From: Phycisphaerae bacterium
GTDB lineage: Bacteria > Planctomycetota > Phycisphaerae > Phycisphaerales > SM1A02
Direction of reading: 5' to 3'
DNA: 64,000 nt
Assembly (NCBI GenBank): GCA_002711415.1
Contig: PARI01000017.1
Coordinates: 58,502 to 122,501, forward strand
The notes beneath the pieces are model-generated. The model searched no databases. It was not told where the DNA came from and saw only the letters and a program-made list of their open reading frames with translations. A program made the translations under genes and the position numbers. Positions 18,529 to 27,301 of this stretch are shown piece by piece (position 1 is the stretch's first letter; each line of letters starts with the position of its first letter).

Positions 18529-18998
18529 GGCTCAACAATACCAGAGATCAACTTTGCTCATGATGTATAAACCTGGGTGGTGGCTTCGGACGGTGTGCAA
18601 GATCGCGGAAATGACCTTGAAGTGAATCCGATGCGCCACGTGGCGCGCCACCACCCAGGCTTGGTGAACAAGTCAGTTCCCCGCCCCGCATTCCACGGTG
18701 CAGGGGCGGGGAACCTTCCATCTCCGCCGCGAAGAGCCTTGCCTGGATGTAAAGGACCCCAAACGGCTTTCGCGACGGGACGGGACAACACTGTCGATGC
18801 AGGTCGACAGGACTTGGAGGCATTGAATTGGCGTGGTGCTTCTCTGGTGGACGCGAGTGGCTGATTCGCGTTGCTCTCTATGCCTATTACGCGACACGCA
18901 CCGGTTTCTTGCCAGTCATTTTCCAATGACTTTTTCCTTGGCGGCATCCAGGTTCGTAAACTCCACTCCTGGAACCGATTGCATCGACTGTAATTGTC
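18529..18998. other. Structured non-coding stretch, candidate RNA or long leader
   Basis: No gene is supportable in these 470 bases, but paired segments are dense. A 13-bp perfect stem joins 18572-18584 and 18647-18659 and encloses a 14-base palindrome (18633-18646). A 12-bp stem (18676-18687 with 18703-18714) extends by 3 pairs past one bulge. A stem of 10 pairs with one bulge joins 18728-18738 and 18765-18774, and a 7-bp stem joins 18791-18797 and 18804-18810. An AT-rich hairpin followed by T residues (18914-18935) would end a plus-strand transcript. Alternatively it is the minus-strand leader of the AI-2E transporter gene. I could not match it to tmRNA, RNase P RNA, SRP RNA or a riboswitch. 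Confidence 0.5.
18914..18935 (+). terminator. Weak intrinsic terminator-like hairpin
   Basis: AGTCATT, loop TTCC, AATGACT, then TTTT on the plus strand. The stem is 7 bp and AT-rich, so termination would be modest. Its polarity is opposite to both flanking genes, which is the main hint of a plus-strand non-coding transcript here. Confidence 0.35.
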
Positions 18999-19034
18999 AA
19001 AAAAACGAGCCTCCCGGTTGAACCGGGAGGCTCG
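18999..19034 (-). terminator. Rho-independent terminator of the FG-GAP/dockerin gene
   Basis: Read on the minus strand, a 14-bp perfect stem (19021-19034 with 19006-19019) with a one-base centre is followed by a run of seven T residues (18999-19005). It begins 33 bases after the stop codon at 19067. Confidence 0.92.
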
Positions 19035-19066
19035 CATCGAACCGTGGTGGTTCAGGACTCGTCCCG

Positions 19067-21028
19067 TCAGATCACAGGACCCCACTTGCCCAGCAAGCTC
19101 GCCAGGTCCGCACCCGTGACGATTCCATCACCGTCGAGGTCAAGGGGGGACTGCTTGCCCCACTGGCCCAGCAGTGCGGCAAGGTCCGAACCATCAACCC
19201 ATCCATTCCCATCGAAGTCTGGAGTCGACTCCTCCTGGGGTGGAGCGGCCTCGAACCTGAGTTCGAGCATCTCCTGGGAGTTGTACTGGTTGCCGGTGAG
19301 CCTCAGGAAGTAGAAGCTTCCCTTCTTGACATCGAACTGGTTCCGATGACCACCATGCGGGCTCGGACACTCCGTGCCACAATCGATCTCGGTCATCCAG
19401 TCAGCCCCGGGTCCCTCGTACACGACGATGTCGACGTCAACGCTCCAGGAATCCATGCAGAGAATCGTCTCGACCGAACCATCGGCATCGGGGATGTAAA
19501 GGTACCACTCGTCGATCTCATCGGCCTCGACACATTCGCCGAAGTCCACCATGCTGGGCTTCATGGCCGTGTTGAGCCCGTTGGTCGGGTTGAAACCCTC
19601 CTCGATGACCTGCGCCCACTCGGGAACATCCGTCGGTCGATGGCACGTGAAGAGGGCCTGGTCAGCGCAGATCCAGTCCCACTGGACCTCGCAGCAGAAT
19701 GGATCGACCGAGCAGACGCTTTCACAGCATTCCGCGTCATTGCATCCCGGCCCCGAGTCGTGGCTTGAAGCGCAGCGGCCTGCTCCCGGGTGACCGCAGT
19801 AGCTGTCGTATCGGGTCAGTCGGACCTTGGACGGACTCATCCGTGCGATCCACGCCTGGTTGATGTCCACGGATATGGAACCTTGGTGATCAAGATCGAT
19901 GATCTCGAACACCGGGGTCAGATCTCCACCGGGTTCGATACGGAAGACCTTGTGAATTGCTCCATGCGACCGATCAGCGAAGAGGATCATGTCTCCATGG
20001 ATGCTGATATCCGCACCAAACTCCGAGAATATGCCCGGAAATTCCGACTGGACCGTCTGGATCAGGTCCCACTCCTGGTTGTCCGTGGTCGCCCGGCGGA
20101 AGAGGTAGGCCTTGCCCACGTCGGCTTCGCTCAACTCGTACGGGATAGAGCCGAACTTGGCGCCGACGGCGATGTAATCGCCTTCGAACTCCACCTTCGA
20201 ACCATAGAAATCACCCATGTCATGTCCTGTGACGGTGCTTTTGAATTCATTCCGACCACGTATCGCCCCGCCGCCGATCGATGGTTCGCCATCCTCGGCC
20301 GGCACGTAGAGGTGCACCTCGCCAGGTCCTCCGCAGGTCGGAGACGCTTCCGAAATGATCAGTCGACCATCATCGATCTCCACATCGGTGCCGAATCTCG
20401 CACAGGGGGTCCTGTTGTCGCTGAATTCACTTTCAAGAATCCATCCGGAAGCCGTTTTCCTGTAGACAACGACTCGACCCATGTCCTCGAGTCCGGGCTC
20501 GTCGTATGACGGATTGCCGACGACCAGGAGATCCCCCTTGATGGCCACGTTCAGATCATCATCAGACCCCCAGGATCCGATTGATGGAAACAGTTGGCGA
20601 GAGGTCATGAGCTCCCACCAGTCCCCACTGCCACCATCACTCAACGTGCGCACCCACACCTCGCCTGTAGCCGAACCTCCACCGGCGAACACCGCGGTCT
20701 GCCCATCACTGGCCACGTCGGTCCATCGACCGACAACTTCCGATTCCCAGTAGTGACGATGCCATGCAGCAGCAGTCGATCCGCCACCGGATGCGTTTGA
20801 GTTGACGTACATCGAAGCCCTTGACCAGGAGGGGTTCTCTTCGATCGTCAGCAGGAGTTTCTCCGACATGTCCATGCGGGTGAAAATCCCATCCTCGAGC
20901 GTTGGGCTCAGTTCGGCCCGAGTGTTCAACTGTTCAGCCTGGCCGAGTGCGGGGACTGACAGCATGCTCAAGCTTGCTGCGATCATCAGTCCATGACACA
21001 TGGACTGGGTTCCATTCGTGATTTCCAT
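19067..21028 (-). CDS. Exported FG-GAP-like propeller protein with Cys-rich module and C-terminal dockerin-like domain
   Basis: 653 residues. A signal peptide (MEITNGTQSMCHGLMIAAS...ALGQ) is followed by a beta-propeller with integrin-alpha-like strands (FGTDVEIDDGRLIISEAS, FYGSKVEFEGDYIAVGAKFG, FGADISIHGDMILFADRS). A Cys-rich block (CCESVCSVDPFCCEVQWDWIC) and a beta-sandwich of about 110 residues come next. Two dockerin-like loops, DFDGNGWVDGSDLAALLGQWG and DLDGDGIVTGADLASLLGKWG, end the protein. Likely surface-displayed or secreted. The start is 21028, where GGAG stands 9 bases upstream; the frame extends to 21064. A strong terminator follows the gene. Confidence 0.85.
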   Translation of the reverse strand: MEITNGTQSMCHGLMIAASLSMLSVPALGQAEQLNTRAELSPTLEDGIFTRMDMSEKLLLTIEENPSWSRASMYVNSNASGGGSTAAAWHRHYWESEVVGRWTDVASDGQTAVFAGGGSATGEVWVRTLSDGGSGDWWELMTSRQLFPSIGSWGSDDDLNVAIKGDLLVVGNPSYDEPGLEDMGRVVVYRKTASGWILESEFSDNRTPCARFGTDVEIDDGRLIISEASPTCGGPGEVHLYVPAEDGEPSIGGGAIRGRNEFKSTVTGHDMGDFYGSKVEFEGDYIAVGAKFGSIPYELSEADVGKAYLFRRATTDNQEWDLIQTVQSEFPGIFSEFGADISIHGDMILFADRSHGAIHKVFRIEPGGDLTPVFEIIDLDHQGSISVDINQAWIARMSPSKVRLTRYDSYCGHPGAGRCASSHDSGPGCNDAECCESVCSVDPFCCEVQWDWICADQALFTCHRPTDVPEWAQVIEEGFNPTNGLNTAMKPSMVDFGECVEADEIDEWYLYIPDADGSVETILCMDSWSVDVDIVVYEGPGADWMTEIDCGTECPSPHGGHRNQFDVKKGSFYFLRLTGNQYNSQEMLELRFEAAPPQEESTPDFDGNGWVDGSDLAALLGQWGKQSPLDLDGDGIVTGADLASLLGKWGPVI

Positions 21029-21301
21029 ATTGATGTACTCCATGCGAATCAAGAAGACAGCCATGCGGGTCGATGATCCGCAGGGCCGATCTGTACCCGG
21101 ACCCCTCGTGGGGTATCAGGATGATTTGATTCGTCTGATCCAGGAATGTCCCGCCTCCGACGGGCGGGTCTATGGGGTTTCCGTGATCTGGAGCCGTCTC
21201 TCTCAGCCAGTATCTGAAATTTGAATCGAGTCACCGTTGAATGTGGCTCGGACACTGTTTTCCCCGGTATCGTGGATGTCCGTTCCCAAGGAGATCCCCC
21301 C

Positions 21302-22771
21302 ATGGCACACGTCACCAGGCGAGTATTCACGAGAACGGCTGCAGCGACCACCGCCGCCCTGGCGATCCCCGGATGGGCCATTGCCGACCGGCGGCTGCCC
21401 CGATCGGCAAACGACACGATGCGGATTGCGGTCGCAGGGCTCAATGGTCGTGGTCGGAATCACCTTGAAGGTTTTCAGCGGCTCGATGGTGTCGAGGTCG
21501 TGGCCCTGTGCGACCCGGACTCCAAGGTGCTGTCAGAGGCGTCCAGGCAATACGGCCAGAAGTACCAGCGCAGCTTCGAGTGCCAGAAGGACATCCGGAC
21601 CCTGCTTGAGCGAGACGACATCGACGCGGTTTCGATCGCGACCCCGAACCACTGGCATGCCCTGATGACGATCTGGTCGTGTCAGGCCGGGAAGGACGTC
21701 TATGTTGAGAAACCCGTCTGTCACAACGTGAAGGAAGGGCTTGCCATGGTCGACGTCGCCAGGCGAACCGGGAGGATCGTGCAGACGGGTACCCAGGGTC
21801 GATCCAGCACCGCCATCCGCGACGCGTTCAAGTACGTTCAAGGCGGCAACCTCGGCAGGCCCCGGGTCGCTCGTGGACTCTGCTACAAGCCGCGCCAGTC
21901 GATCGGGCTTGTCAACGGACCACAGCCGGTTCCGGATCACATCGACTATGACCTCTGGGTCGGCCCTGCCGCGATGGAGCCCCTCCAGAGACGGCGATTG
22001 CACTACGACTGGCACTGGGACTTCAATACCGGCAACGGTGACCTGGGCAACCAGGGTGTTCACCAGATGGACATCTGCAGGTGGGCCATCGGTGCGGACA
22101 CGCTGTCCCCGTCGGTGATCTCGATCGGCGGTCGCTTCGGGTACGAGGACAATGGCAACACGCCAAACACGCAGGTCATCTACCACGACTACCCCGAGGT
22201 TCCGATCATCTTCGAGGTCCGTGGGCTTCCACGGGACCGAGCCGCCCGGAATGAGGGGTGGGGCGGAAACATGGACCGGATGCATGGCAACAGCATCTGT
22301 GCGTGCCTTGAATGCGAGGATGGCGTCATCGTGACCAACAACGACTACAACCGCGCAACGGTCCTCGATTCCGATGGTGAAGTCGTCACGACGTTCACCG
22401 GATCCAGGAACCACTTCGAGGACTTCGTCCAGGCATGCAGAAGCAGAAGGCACGAGGATCTTTCCGCCGACATCAACGAGGGCGCCCTGTCGAGCAACCT
22501 GTGCCACACGGGGAACATCTCCCATCACCTCGGAAGGCCCGGTACCGCTTCCGAGGCGCTCGAGGCGGTTTCCTCCAGGGAGGGTGCAACCGATGCCGTG
22601 ACTCGGATGATCACTCACCTGAGGGCGAATCAGGTCGATGTCGATCGTCCCTCCATCACCATCGGGCCGTGGCTCGAGATGGACGTCGAGGATGTTCGAT
22701 TCACGAATCGTTCCGAGGCGGACAAGCTGCTCGCCGGAAACGTCCGTGGCGAGTACTCGTACACGCCATGA
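21302..22771 (+). CDS. Tat-exported Gfo/Idh/MocA oxidoreductase
   Basis: 489 residues. A twin-arginine signal (TRRVFTRTAAATTAALAIPGWAIA) is followed by an N-terminal Rossmann fold (MRIAVAGLNGRGRNHLEGF), the EKPVCHN motif carrying the conserved catalytic-region Lys, and the C-terminal alpha/beta domain with HWDFNTGNGDLGNQGVHQMDICRW. Export after folding with NAD(P) bound is usual for this planctomycete subgroup; the substrate is probably a sugar or inositol derivative. AAGGAG at 21288-21293 is 8 bases before the ATG, which decides this start over 21221. Its stop overlaps the next start (ATGA). Confidence 0.92.
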   Translation: MAHVTRRVFTRTAAATTAALAIPGWAIADRRLPRSANDTMRIAVAGLNGRGRNHLEGFQRLDGVEVVALCDPDSKVLSEASRQYGQKYQRSFECQKDIRTLLERDDIDAVSIATPNHWHALMTIWSCQAGKDVYVEKPVCHNVKEGLAMVDVARRTGRIVQTGTQGRSSTAIRDAFKYVQGGNLGRPRVARGLCYKPRQSIGLVNGPQPVPDHIDYDLWVGPAAMEPLQRRRLHYDWHWDFNTGNGDLGNQGVHQMDICRWAIGADTLSPSVISIGGRFGYEDNGNTPNTQVIYHDYPEVPIIFEVRGLPRDRAARNEGWGGNMDRMHGNSICACLECEDGVIVTNNDYNRATVLDSDGEVVTTFTGSRNHFEDFVQACRSRRHEDLSADINEGALSSNLCHTGNISHHLGRPGTASEALEAVSSREGATDAVTRMITHLRANQVDVDRPSITIGPWLEMDVEDVRFTNRSEADKLLAGNVRGEYSYTP

Positions 22772-23670
22772 TCCTTCATGGCACACGACGCAGGGAATTT
22801 CTCAAGGCTGGCCTGCTCACGGCGATGCTCCCAGGAATGGCACGGGCGTCCGGTCCCGTTGCCACGATGCGGTTCGGGCTCGTGACCTATCTCTGGGGTT
22901 CCGACATGCGACTGGAGCCGCTGCTCTCCACGTGCGAGGCAGCCGGCGTTCACGGCATCGAGCTTCGAACGACCCATGCTCACGGCGTCGAACCCGCGAT
23001 GACCCCCCAGCAGCGCACGCTCACCAGGCGCCGCTTCGAGGACAGCCCCGTGAAGCTCGTCGGCCTTGGTTCGGACGAGCGGTTCGACTGGCCCGACTCA
23101 CAGCGACTGGACGCCGCAATCGCCAGGACCCGGCAGTTCCTGCAGCTCAGTCATGATGTGGACGGCTCCGGTGTCAAGGTCAAGCCGGATTCCTTTCACA
23201 AGGACATCCCGAAGGACACGACGATCAAGCAGATCGGCATGAGCCTCCGGCGTCTCGGTCCGATCGCATCGGACCTCGGCCAGGAGGTCCGTCTCGAGGT
23301 GCACGGGACGTGCGGTCGCCTGCCGACGATCCAGAAGATCATGGAGATCGCGGATCATCCGTCCATCAGGATCTGCTGGAACTGCAATCGCGATGATCTT
23401 CTTGATGGCGGGATGTCCAGGAACTTCACGCGGACGAGAAAGTGGTTCGGGCGGACGATTCACGTGCGACAGTTGCAGCTGCCGGGGTATCCTTACCAGC
23501 AGTTGTTCGATCGGCTTGTCGAAACCGATTACGACGGATGGGTGCTCCTCGAGGCCCGTGGTGAACTTCCGGTTGACCGAGCCGAGGCGATCGCGAGGCA
23601 GCGAAAGCACTTCGAAGGGCTGGTCGACAAAGCGCGTGCCCGACTCCAGGACAAGGTGATCGATACATGA
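22768..23670 (+). CDS. Tat-exported sugar phosphate isomerase/epimerase-like TIM barrel
   Basis: 300 residues of the xylose-isomerase-like TIM barrel family with an N-terminal twin-arginine signal (GTRRREFLKAGLLTAMLPGMARA). Barrel strands are seen at FGLVTYLWGS, GIELRTTH, VRLEVHGT and ICWNCNRDD, and the final strand at VLLEARGE. The true start is the ATG at 22768, which overlaps the Gfo/Idh stop; the frame upstream is antiparallel noise over that gene. Coupling to an oxidoreductase and a PmoA-like protein suggests sequential steps on one exported sugar substrate, which is inference. Confidence 0.85.
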   Translation: MILHGTRRREFLKAGLLTAMLPGMARASGPVATMRFGLVTYLWGSDMRLEPLLSTCEAAGVHGIELRTTHAHGVEPAMTPQQRTLTRRRFEDSPVKLVGLGSDERFDWPDSQRLDAAIARTRQFLQLSHDVDGSGVKVKPDSFHKDIPKDTTIKQIGMSLRRLGPIASDLGQEVRLEVHGTCGRLPTIQKIMEIADHPSIRICWNCNRDDLLDGGMSRNFTRTRKWFGRTIHVRQLQLPGYPYQQLFDRLVETDYDGWVLLEARGELPVDRAEAIARQRKHFEGLVDKARARLQDKVIDT

Positions 23671-24629
23671 AGTTGCCGACCCTCCTCATCACGTTGCTCC
23701 TGGCGATCCAGGCATCGACCGATGGAACCAGGGCGCCGGATACCGCCTTCGAACTCACCGAGTTGCCGGGCAAGGTCGTCATTCGCCAGAATGGAAGGCC
23801 GTTCACGGAGTACCGCTGGGGAACCTCCCCAAGGCCGTACTTCTTTCCCGTTCTGACACCATCCGGGAGTCACCTGACGCGCGGATTTCCCATGGAGACG
23901 ATGCCGGGTGAATCCAAGGACCACAGGCATCATCAATCCATCTGGTTCGGCCATGGGGATGTCAACGGGTACGACTTCTGGTCCAACAGCCAGGGAAACC
24001 GGATCGAGCACCAGGAGGTCATGTCCCGGACCAGCACTCCGGAGGAGTCGATTCTCGAGGTAGTCAACAACTGGAACACCCATGACGGCAAGACACTCCT
24101 GGTCGAGAAACGACGCATGGTCTTCAGGTCCGAGGGATCTCGCCGGAGCATCGACCTGGAGTTCGAACTGTTGCCCGTGGGCGAATCGGTGACCTTCGGT
24201 GACACCAAGGAGGGGACGATGGCCATCCGGGTGGCACCGACCCTGAGGTTGAAGGGAGCCTCCGCCTCGGGTTCCATCCACGCCTCCGAGGGGCATGATG
24301 ATGAAAAGGCCTGGGGAAGCCGGAACCGCTGGGTGGCCTATTCAGGACCGGTCGGCTCCGAGACCGCCACGATCTCGATCTTCGATCATCCATCAAACCC
24401 GAGGCATCCGACGTGGTGGCATGCCAGGGATTACGGGCTGTTCGCCGCCAACCCGTTCGGCATCCATGACTTCGAGAAGAAACCCCCGGGAACGGGCGAT
24501 CTCGTCCTCGAGCCGGGCTCGACGCTCAAGCTCAAGTACAGGATCGAGTTGGACACCGCCAAGGCCGATCCGGATGCGATCAACAGCAGGTGGAAGCGGT
24601 GGTCGGCCCGGAAGACGCAGGGGTCATGA
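23667..24629 (+). CDS. PmoA-like (DUF6807) exported protein
   Basis: 320 residues with a signal peptide of about 17-22 residues. The family signature is GTSPRPYFFPVLTPSG, then KDHRHHQSIWFGHGDVNG, and later HPTWWHARDYGLFAANPFG. This is the PmoA/DUF6807 family, common in planctomycetes beside sugar oxidoreductases and unrelated in chemistry to particulate methane monooxygenase. Function is unproven; a carbohydrate-binding or carbohydrate-processing role is guessed from neighbours. Its ATG overlaps the TIM-barrel stop as ATGA, so the three genes from 21302 form a coupled operon. Confidence 0.88.
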   Translation: MKLPTLLITLLLAIQASTDGTRAPDTAFELTELPGKVVIRQNGRPFTEYRWGTSPRPYFFPVLTPSGSHLTRGFPMETMPGESKDHRHHQSIWFGHGDVNGYDFWSNSQGNRIEHQEVMSRTSTPEESILEVVNNWNTHDGKTLLVEKRRMVFRSEGSRRSIDLEFELLPVGESVTFGDTKEGTMAIRVAPTLRLKGASASGSIHASEGHDDEKAWGSRNRWVAYSGPVGSETATISIFDHPSNPRHPTWWHARDYGLFAANPFGIHDFEKKPPGTGDLVLEPGSTLKLKYRIELDTAKADPDAINSRWKRWSARKTQGS

Positions 24630-25028
24630 GATCGATACGGCGACCATCGCCATCTTGATCATCCACGCACCAGACAGCGCGAGAATCCAGGCCAATGCCA
24701 GGCCGCGACCCAGGGCGATCGAGCGTCCCTGGATCGCCCGGCATGCCAGGTGACCGGCGGTCAGTGCCAGCAACATGATCATCGGGACCGTCATCGGGTT
24801 CAGCCTCAGAGAACCGATGATGTCGGCCTGCATCAGGGACCAGAATGAACGGGTCATGCCCGTTGTCGGTGCCGGGATGCCGGTCAGTTCATGCAGGATG
24901 CTTGGCGCAAGTTGTCCGTGCGAGAGCCACGCCAGGTTCCACATGCAGTAGAAGGCGAATCCGACCAGCGCCATGGTCCTGAGAGTGCTCGGCCATGCGC
25001 CCGTGGCGATGTTGCTGTTACCGGTCAT
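24624..25028 (-). CDS. DUF2752-like small membrane protein
   Basis: 134 residues, three predicted transmembrane helices. The segment GMTRSFWSLMQADIIGSLRLNP follows the DUF2752 pattern (G-x-T-R ... NP), but the usual preceding cysteine pair is replaced by IPAPTT. The family has no known function. The gene for a 46-residue membrane peptide ends 21 bases upstream on the same strand; such pairs are common for DUF2752. The end overlaps the convergent PmoA-like gene by 6 bases. Confidence 0.7.
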   Translation of the reverse strand: MTGNSNIATGAWPSTLRTMALVGFAFYCMWNLAWLSHGQLAPSILHELTGIPAPTTGMTRSFWSLMQADIIGSLRLNPMTVPMIMLLALTAGHLACRAIQGRSIALGRGLALAWILALSGAWMIKMAMVAVSIS

Positions 25029-25049
25029 GTCGCCAGTGATTCGTGGCGA

Positions 25050-25190
25050 TCAGGACGCGTTCGGATCTGACTTCATGGAGTCGATCACGAAGGGGATCCA
25101 GCAAAGAGGCAGGCAGACAACAAGAAGGATGATGAAGAGGATTCCGCCTGTCTGGTTCAGTCCGAGAAAGAATTCCTTTCCCTGTGGCAT
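25050..25190 (-). CDS. 46-residue LITAF-like membrane peptide
   Basis: Short gene reading MPQGKEFFLGLNQTGG, then a hydrophobic helix ILFIILLVVCLPLCWIPFVI and DSMKSDPNAS. A CLPLCWIPFVIDSMK-type motif is the amphipathic helix found in small LITAF-like proteins beside DUF2752 genes; the zinc-binding cysteines expected after it are missing here. CAGGAG lies 7 bases before the ATG at 25190. Membrane-located, function unknown. Confidence 0.7.
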   Translation of the reverse strand: MPQGKEFFLGLNQTGGILFIILLVVCLPLCWIPFVIDSMKSDPNAS

Positions 25191-25413
25191 GGTGATGCTC
25201 CTGATGCTCGGGGTTTCAGCGAGTCAGTAGAACCAGTCCGAGCGGATCATGCAAGAGAATGCCGGCCTTGATTCAGACATCACGGAGCTGATTTCCGATA
25301 AATGGCAGTTTTTTTGAATCGCTTCGATATCCCCGCCCAAGGAAATTCCCGTATCACGACTCCATCGTTTCTCTTTGATTTCATCGATTACGGCATCAAG
25401 GGGTGGGCTGGAC

Positions 25414-25815
25414 ATGAAACGACCCGATGGTCTGTGTGATCTGGTCATTGTTGTCAGGGATCTGCAGGATTCGATCCGGTTCTACAGGGATCTGCTAGGC
25501 CTGGAACCGGAGGCTCCCCCGGGAGATCAATGGGCCTGGTTCTACTCGGGTGCGGTCGGCACCAGTCCCAGATTCGCCCTCACGACGGCGACCCTCCTGT
25601 TCGAGGAGCATTCCAGCCTTCCCGAGGGAGCGAGGTTCGGTCCGTCACACTACGCCTTCAAGGCGCATCGAGAGGATCTTCCAACGATCGTCCAGAGAAT
25701 GGAACAGGCCGGCGTCACGGTCCACGGGCCCCAGCGACTGGATTGGATGCTCGCCGAGGCCCACTACATGCATGACCCCGATGACAACCTCGTGGAGTTG
25801 TGGACACCGGACTGA
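25414..25815 (+). CDS. VOC-family (glyoxalase/bleomycin-resistance fold) protein
   Basis: 133 residues, one vicinal-oxygen-chelate unit: CDLVIVVRDLQDSIRFYRDLLGL opens the first beta-alpha-beta module and HYMHDPDDNLVELWTPD closes the second, with the usual metal-ligand Glu. The substrate cannot be deduced. The frame extends to 25375; the ATG at 25414 starts directly before the fold and is preceded by a GGGG-rich stretch. Confidence 0.82.
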   Translation: MKRPDGLCDLVIVVRDLQDSIRFYRDLLGLEPEAPPGDQWAWFYSGAVGTSPRFALTTATLLFEEHSSLPEGARFGPSHYAFKAHREDLPTIVQRMEQAGVTVHGPQRLDWMLAEAHYMHDPDDNLVELWTPD

Positions 25816-25873
25816 TTCGACTCGACAACCTCACTATGGGAAGATCATCTCGACATCGGAACAGGAGATCATC

Positions 25874-27292
25874 ATGTACGGACATCAACACGGGCTGAAG
25901 TTCCTGCTTTGCTCAATCCTGCTGTGCGTGGCCCATCCGGTCATCGCGCAATCCCAGGATGAATCCGACGAGTCCAAGCCGGATGACAGCGGTGTTCCGG
26001 AGAACATCGAGATGAAGGCCACGGCGCGGGATGCGATCCAGTCTGCCGCGGACATCATCTCCGGAGCCCCGTTCCCCGTCCGAAGCGTTCCGCCCCTGAT
26101 CCGAGACCGTGAGGACCCCAGCGGATACACCAGGATCTCCAATGTCGGAAGGCCGCTGGGCATGGATGACCTGGATCCCCTGTTTCCGGATCCGCTCGTG
26201 CCGTTGATGAACCCGATCCGTGACGTGCAGGCATTTCTCGCCAACGAGGCCGGGATAGCGACCAATCTCTACTACACACTGTTCTTCCAGGCGGCCGACA
26301 AGACACGATCCGGGACCAGCACCCTGGCCAACGGGCGTCTTGATTTCGGCATGAACATGAAGGTGTACGAGGACGAGGGTTCCGGTACCAGTGGTGTCAT
26401 CGGGTTCCTCATGAGGTCCGGTGTCGTCATCGGGGATGGACGAGATACGAACCTCACCACGAACACCGGTTCGCTCGTCGGTGTCAACAGCCTCCTGGAC
26501 AACGATGCCGCGACGCTGAATCTCCTCTACTACCAGCAGAACCTCTTCGATGGCGACGTGGCAATCAGCGTCGGCAAGCTGCACCCAAACCAGTACATCG
26601 ACCTCAGCCCGGTGGCCAATGACGAGTCGACGATGTTCCTGGCCGCACCATTTGACGGGAACAGCACGCTCCAGCCTGGAGAAGGCACGTATGCCCCGGG
26701 CATCGCGTTCCAGTGGGCCATGACAGAACAGATCTACATCAACAGCATCATCATCGACGCGCTGGGCAGGCCTGACCGTGGATTCGAAACGATCGGTGAC
26801 GGTCGATACTGGCTTGCAGGTGAAATCGGGTACATCAACACGATCGAGGGTCTTGGCAAGGGCCAGTATCGACTCATCTTCTACAACACCAACGCACCCT
26901 TCGGATCGGACGAGACCAGGAGCAACGGGAGCGGCTTCGCCATCAACTTCAACCAGGAGGTCTGCGAGAACCTCACCCTGTTCCTCAGGTATGGAATTGC
27001 CAACGACAACGTCGTGGCGATTCCCCAGGAGCTGTCCGGTGGCATCAGCATCGCCTCTCCATTCGGCCGTGCCAATGACCAGTTCGGTCTCGGTGTCGCC
27101 TGGAGCCAGGTCGGCCAGCAGGACCAGGCATATCACCGTCGCAACCAGGTGACGCTGGAAAGCTACTACAGGATCCAACTGACCGATTCATGGCAGTTGA
27201 GCCCGGATGTGCAGTTGTTGTTCCGACCGAGTGATTATCCAGACGAGGATGTCGTGGCTCTGTTCGGTGTCCGTCTCAGGACGCAGTTCTGA
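25874..27292 (+). CDS. OprB-type carbohydrate-selective porin
   Basis: 472 residues. A signal peptide ends at HPVIAQ, a linker of about 100 residues follows, and then a 16-stranded-barrel-like region with many alternating amphipathic strands. Family landmarks are the early GIATNLYYTLFFQ, the SVGKLHPNQYIDLSP segment, GIAFQWAMTEQIYINS, ETRSNGSGFAINFNQEV and the terminal aromatic F of an outer-membrane protein. Such porins let mono- and oligosaccharides through the outer membrane. AGGAG is 6 bases before the ATG at 25874; the longer frame to 25550 lies over the VOC gene. Confidence 0.87.
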   Translation: MYGHQHGLKFLLCSILLCVAHPVIAQSQDESDESKPDDSGVPENIEMKATARDAIQSAADIISGAPFPVRSVPPLIRDREDPSGYTRISNVGRPLGMDDLDPLFPDPLVPLMNPIRDVQAFLANEAGIATNLYYTLFFQAADKTRSGTSTLANGRLDFGMNMKVYEDEGSGTSGVIGFLMRSGVVIGDGRDTNLTTNTGSLVGVNSLLDNDAATLNLLYYQQNLFDGDVAISVGKLHPNQYIDLSPVANDESTMFLAAPFDGNSTLQPGEGTYAPGIAFQWAMTEQIYINSIIIDALGRPDRGFETIGDGRYWLAGEIGYINTIEGLGKGQYRLIFYNTNAPFGSDETRSNGSGFAINFNQEVCENLTLFLRYGIANDNVVAIPQELSGGISIASPFGRANDQFGLGVAWSQVGQQDQAYHRRNQVTLESYYRIQLTDSWQLSPDVQLLFRPSDYPDEDVVALFGVRLRTQF

Positions 27293-27301
27293 TCCATCCG
27301 A

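Noticed and set aside
17233-18570. 445-codon plus-strand frame
   Set aside because: Antisense to the AI-2E transporter and DUF4190-like genes; His/Asp/Arg-rich composition typical of GC-rich shadow frames.
18558-19085. 175-codon minus-strand frame in the structured non-coding region
   Set aside because: It runs through the terminator of the upstream gene and through all the paired stems; no ribosome-binding site or domain.
21533-22786. 417-codon minus-strand frame
   Set aside because: Antisense to the Gfo/Idh gene, no domain, no start signal.
25913-27178. 421-codon minus-strand frame
   Set aside because: Antisense to the OprB-type porin, composition of a shadow frame.
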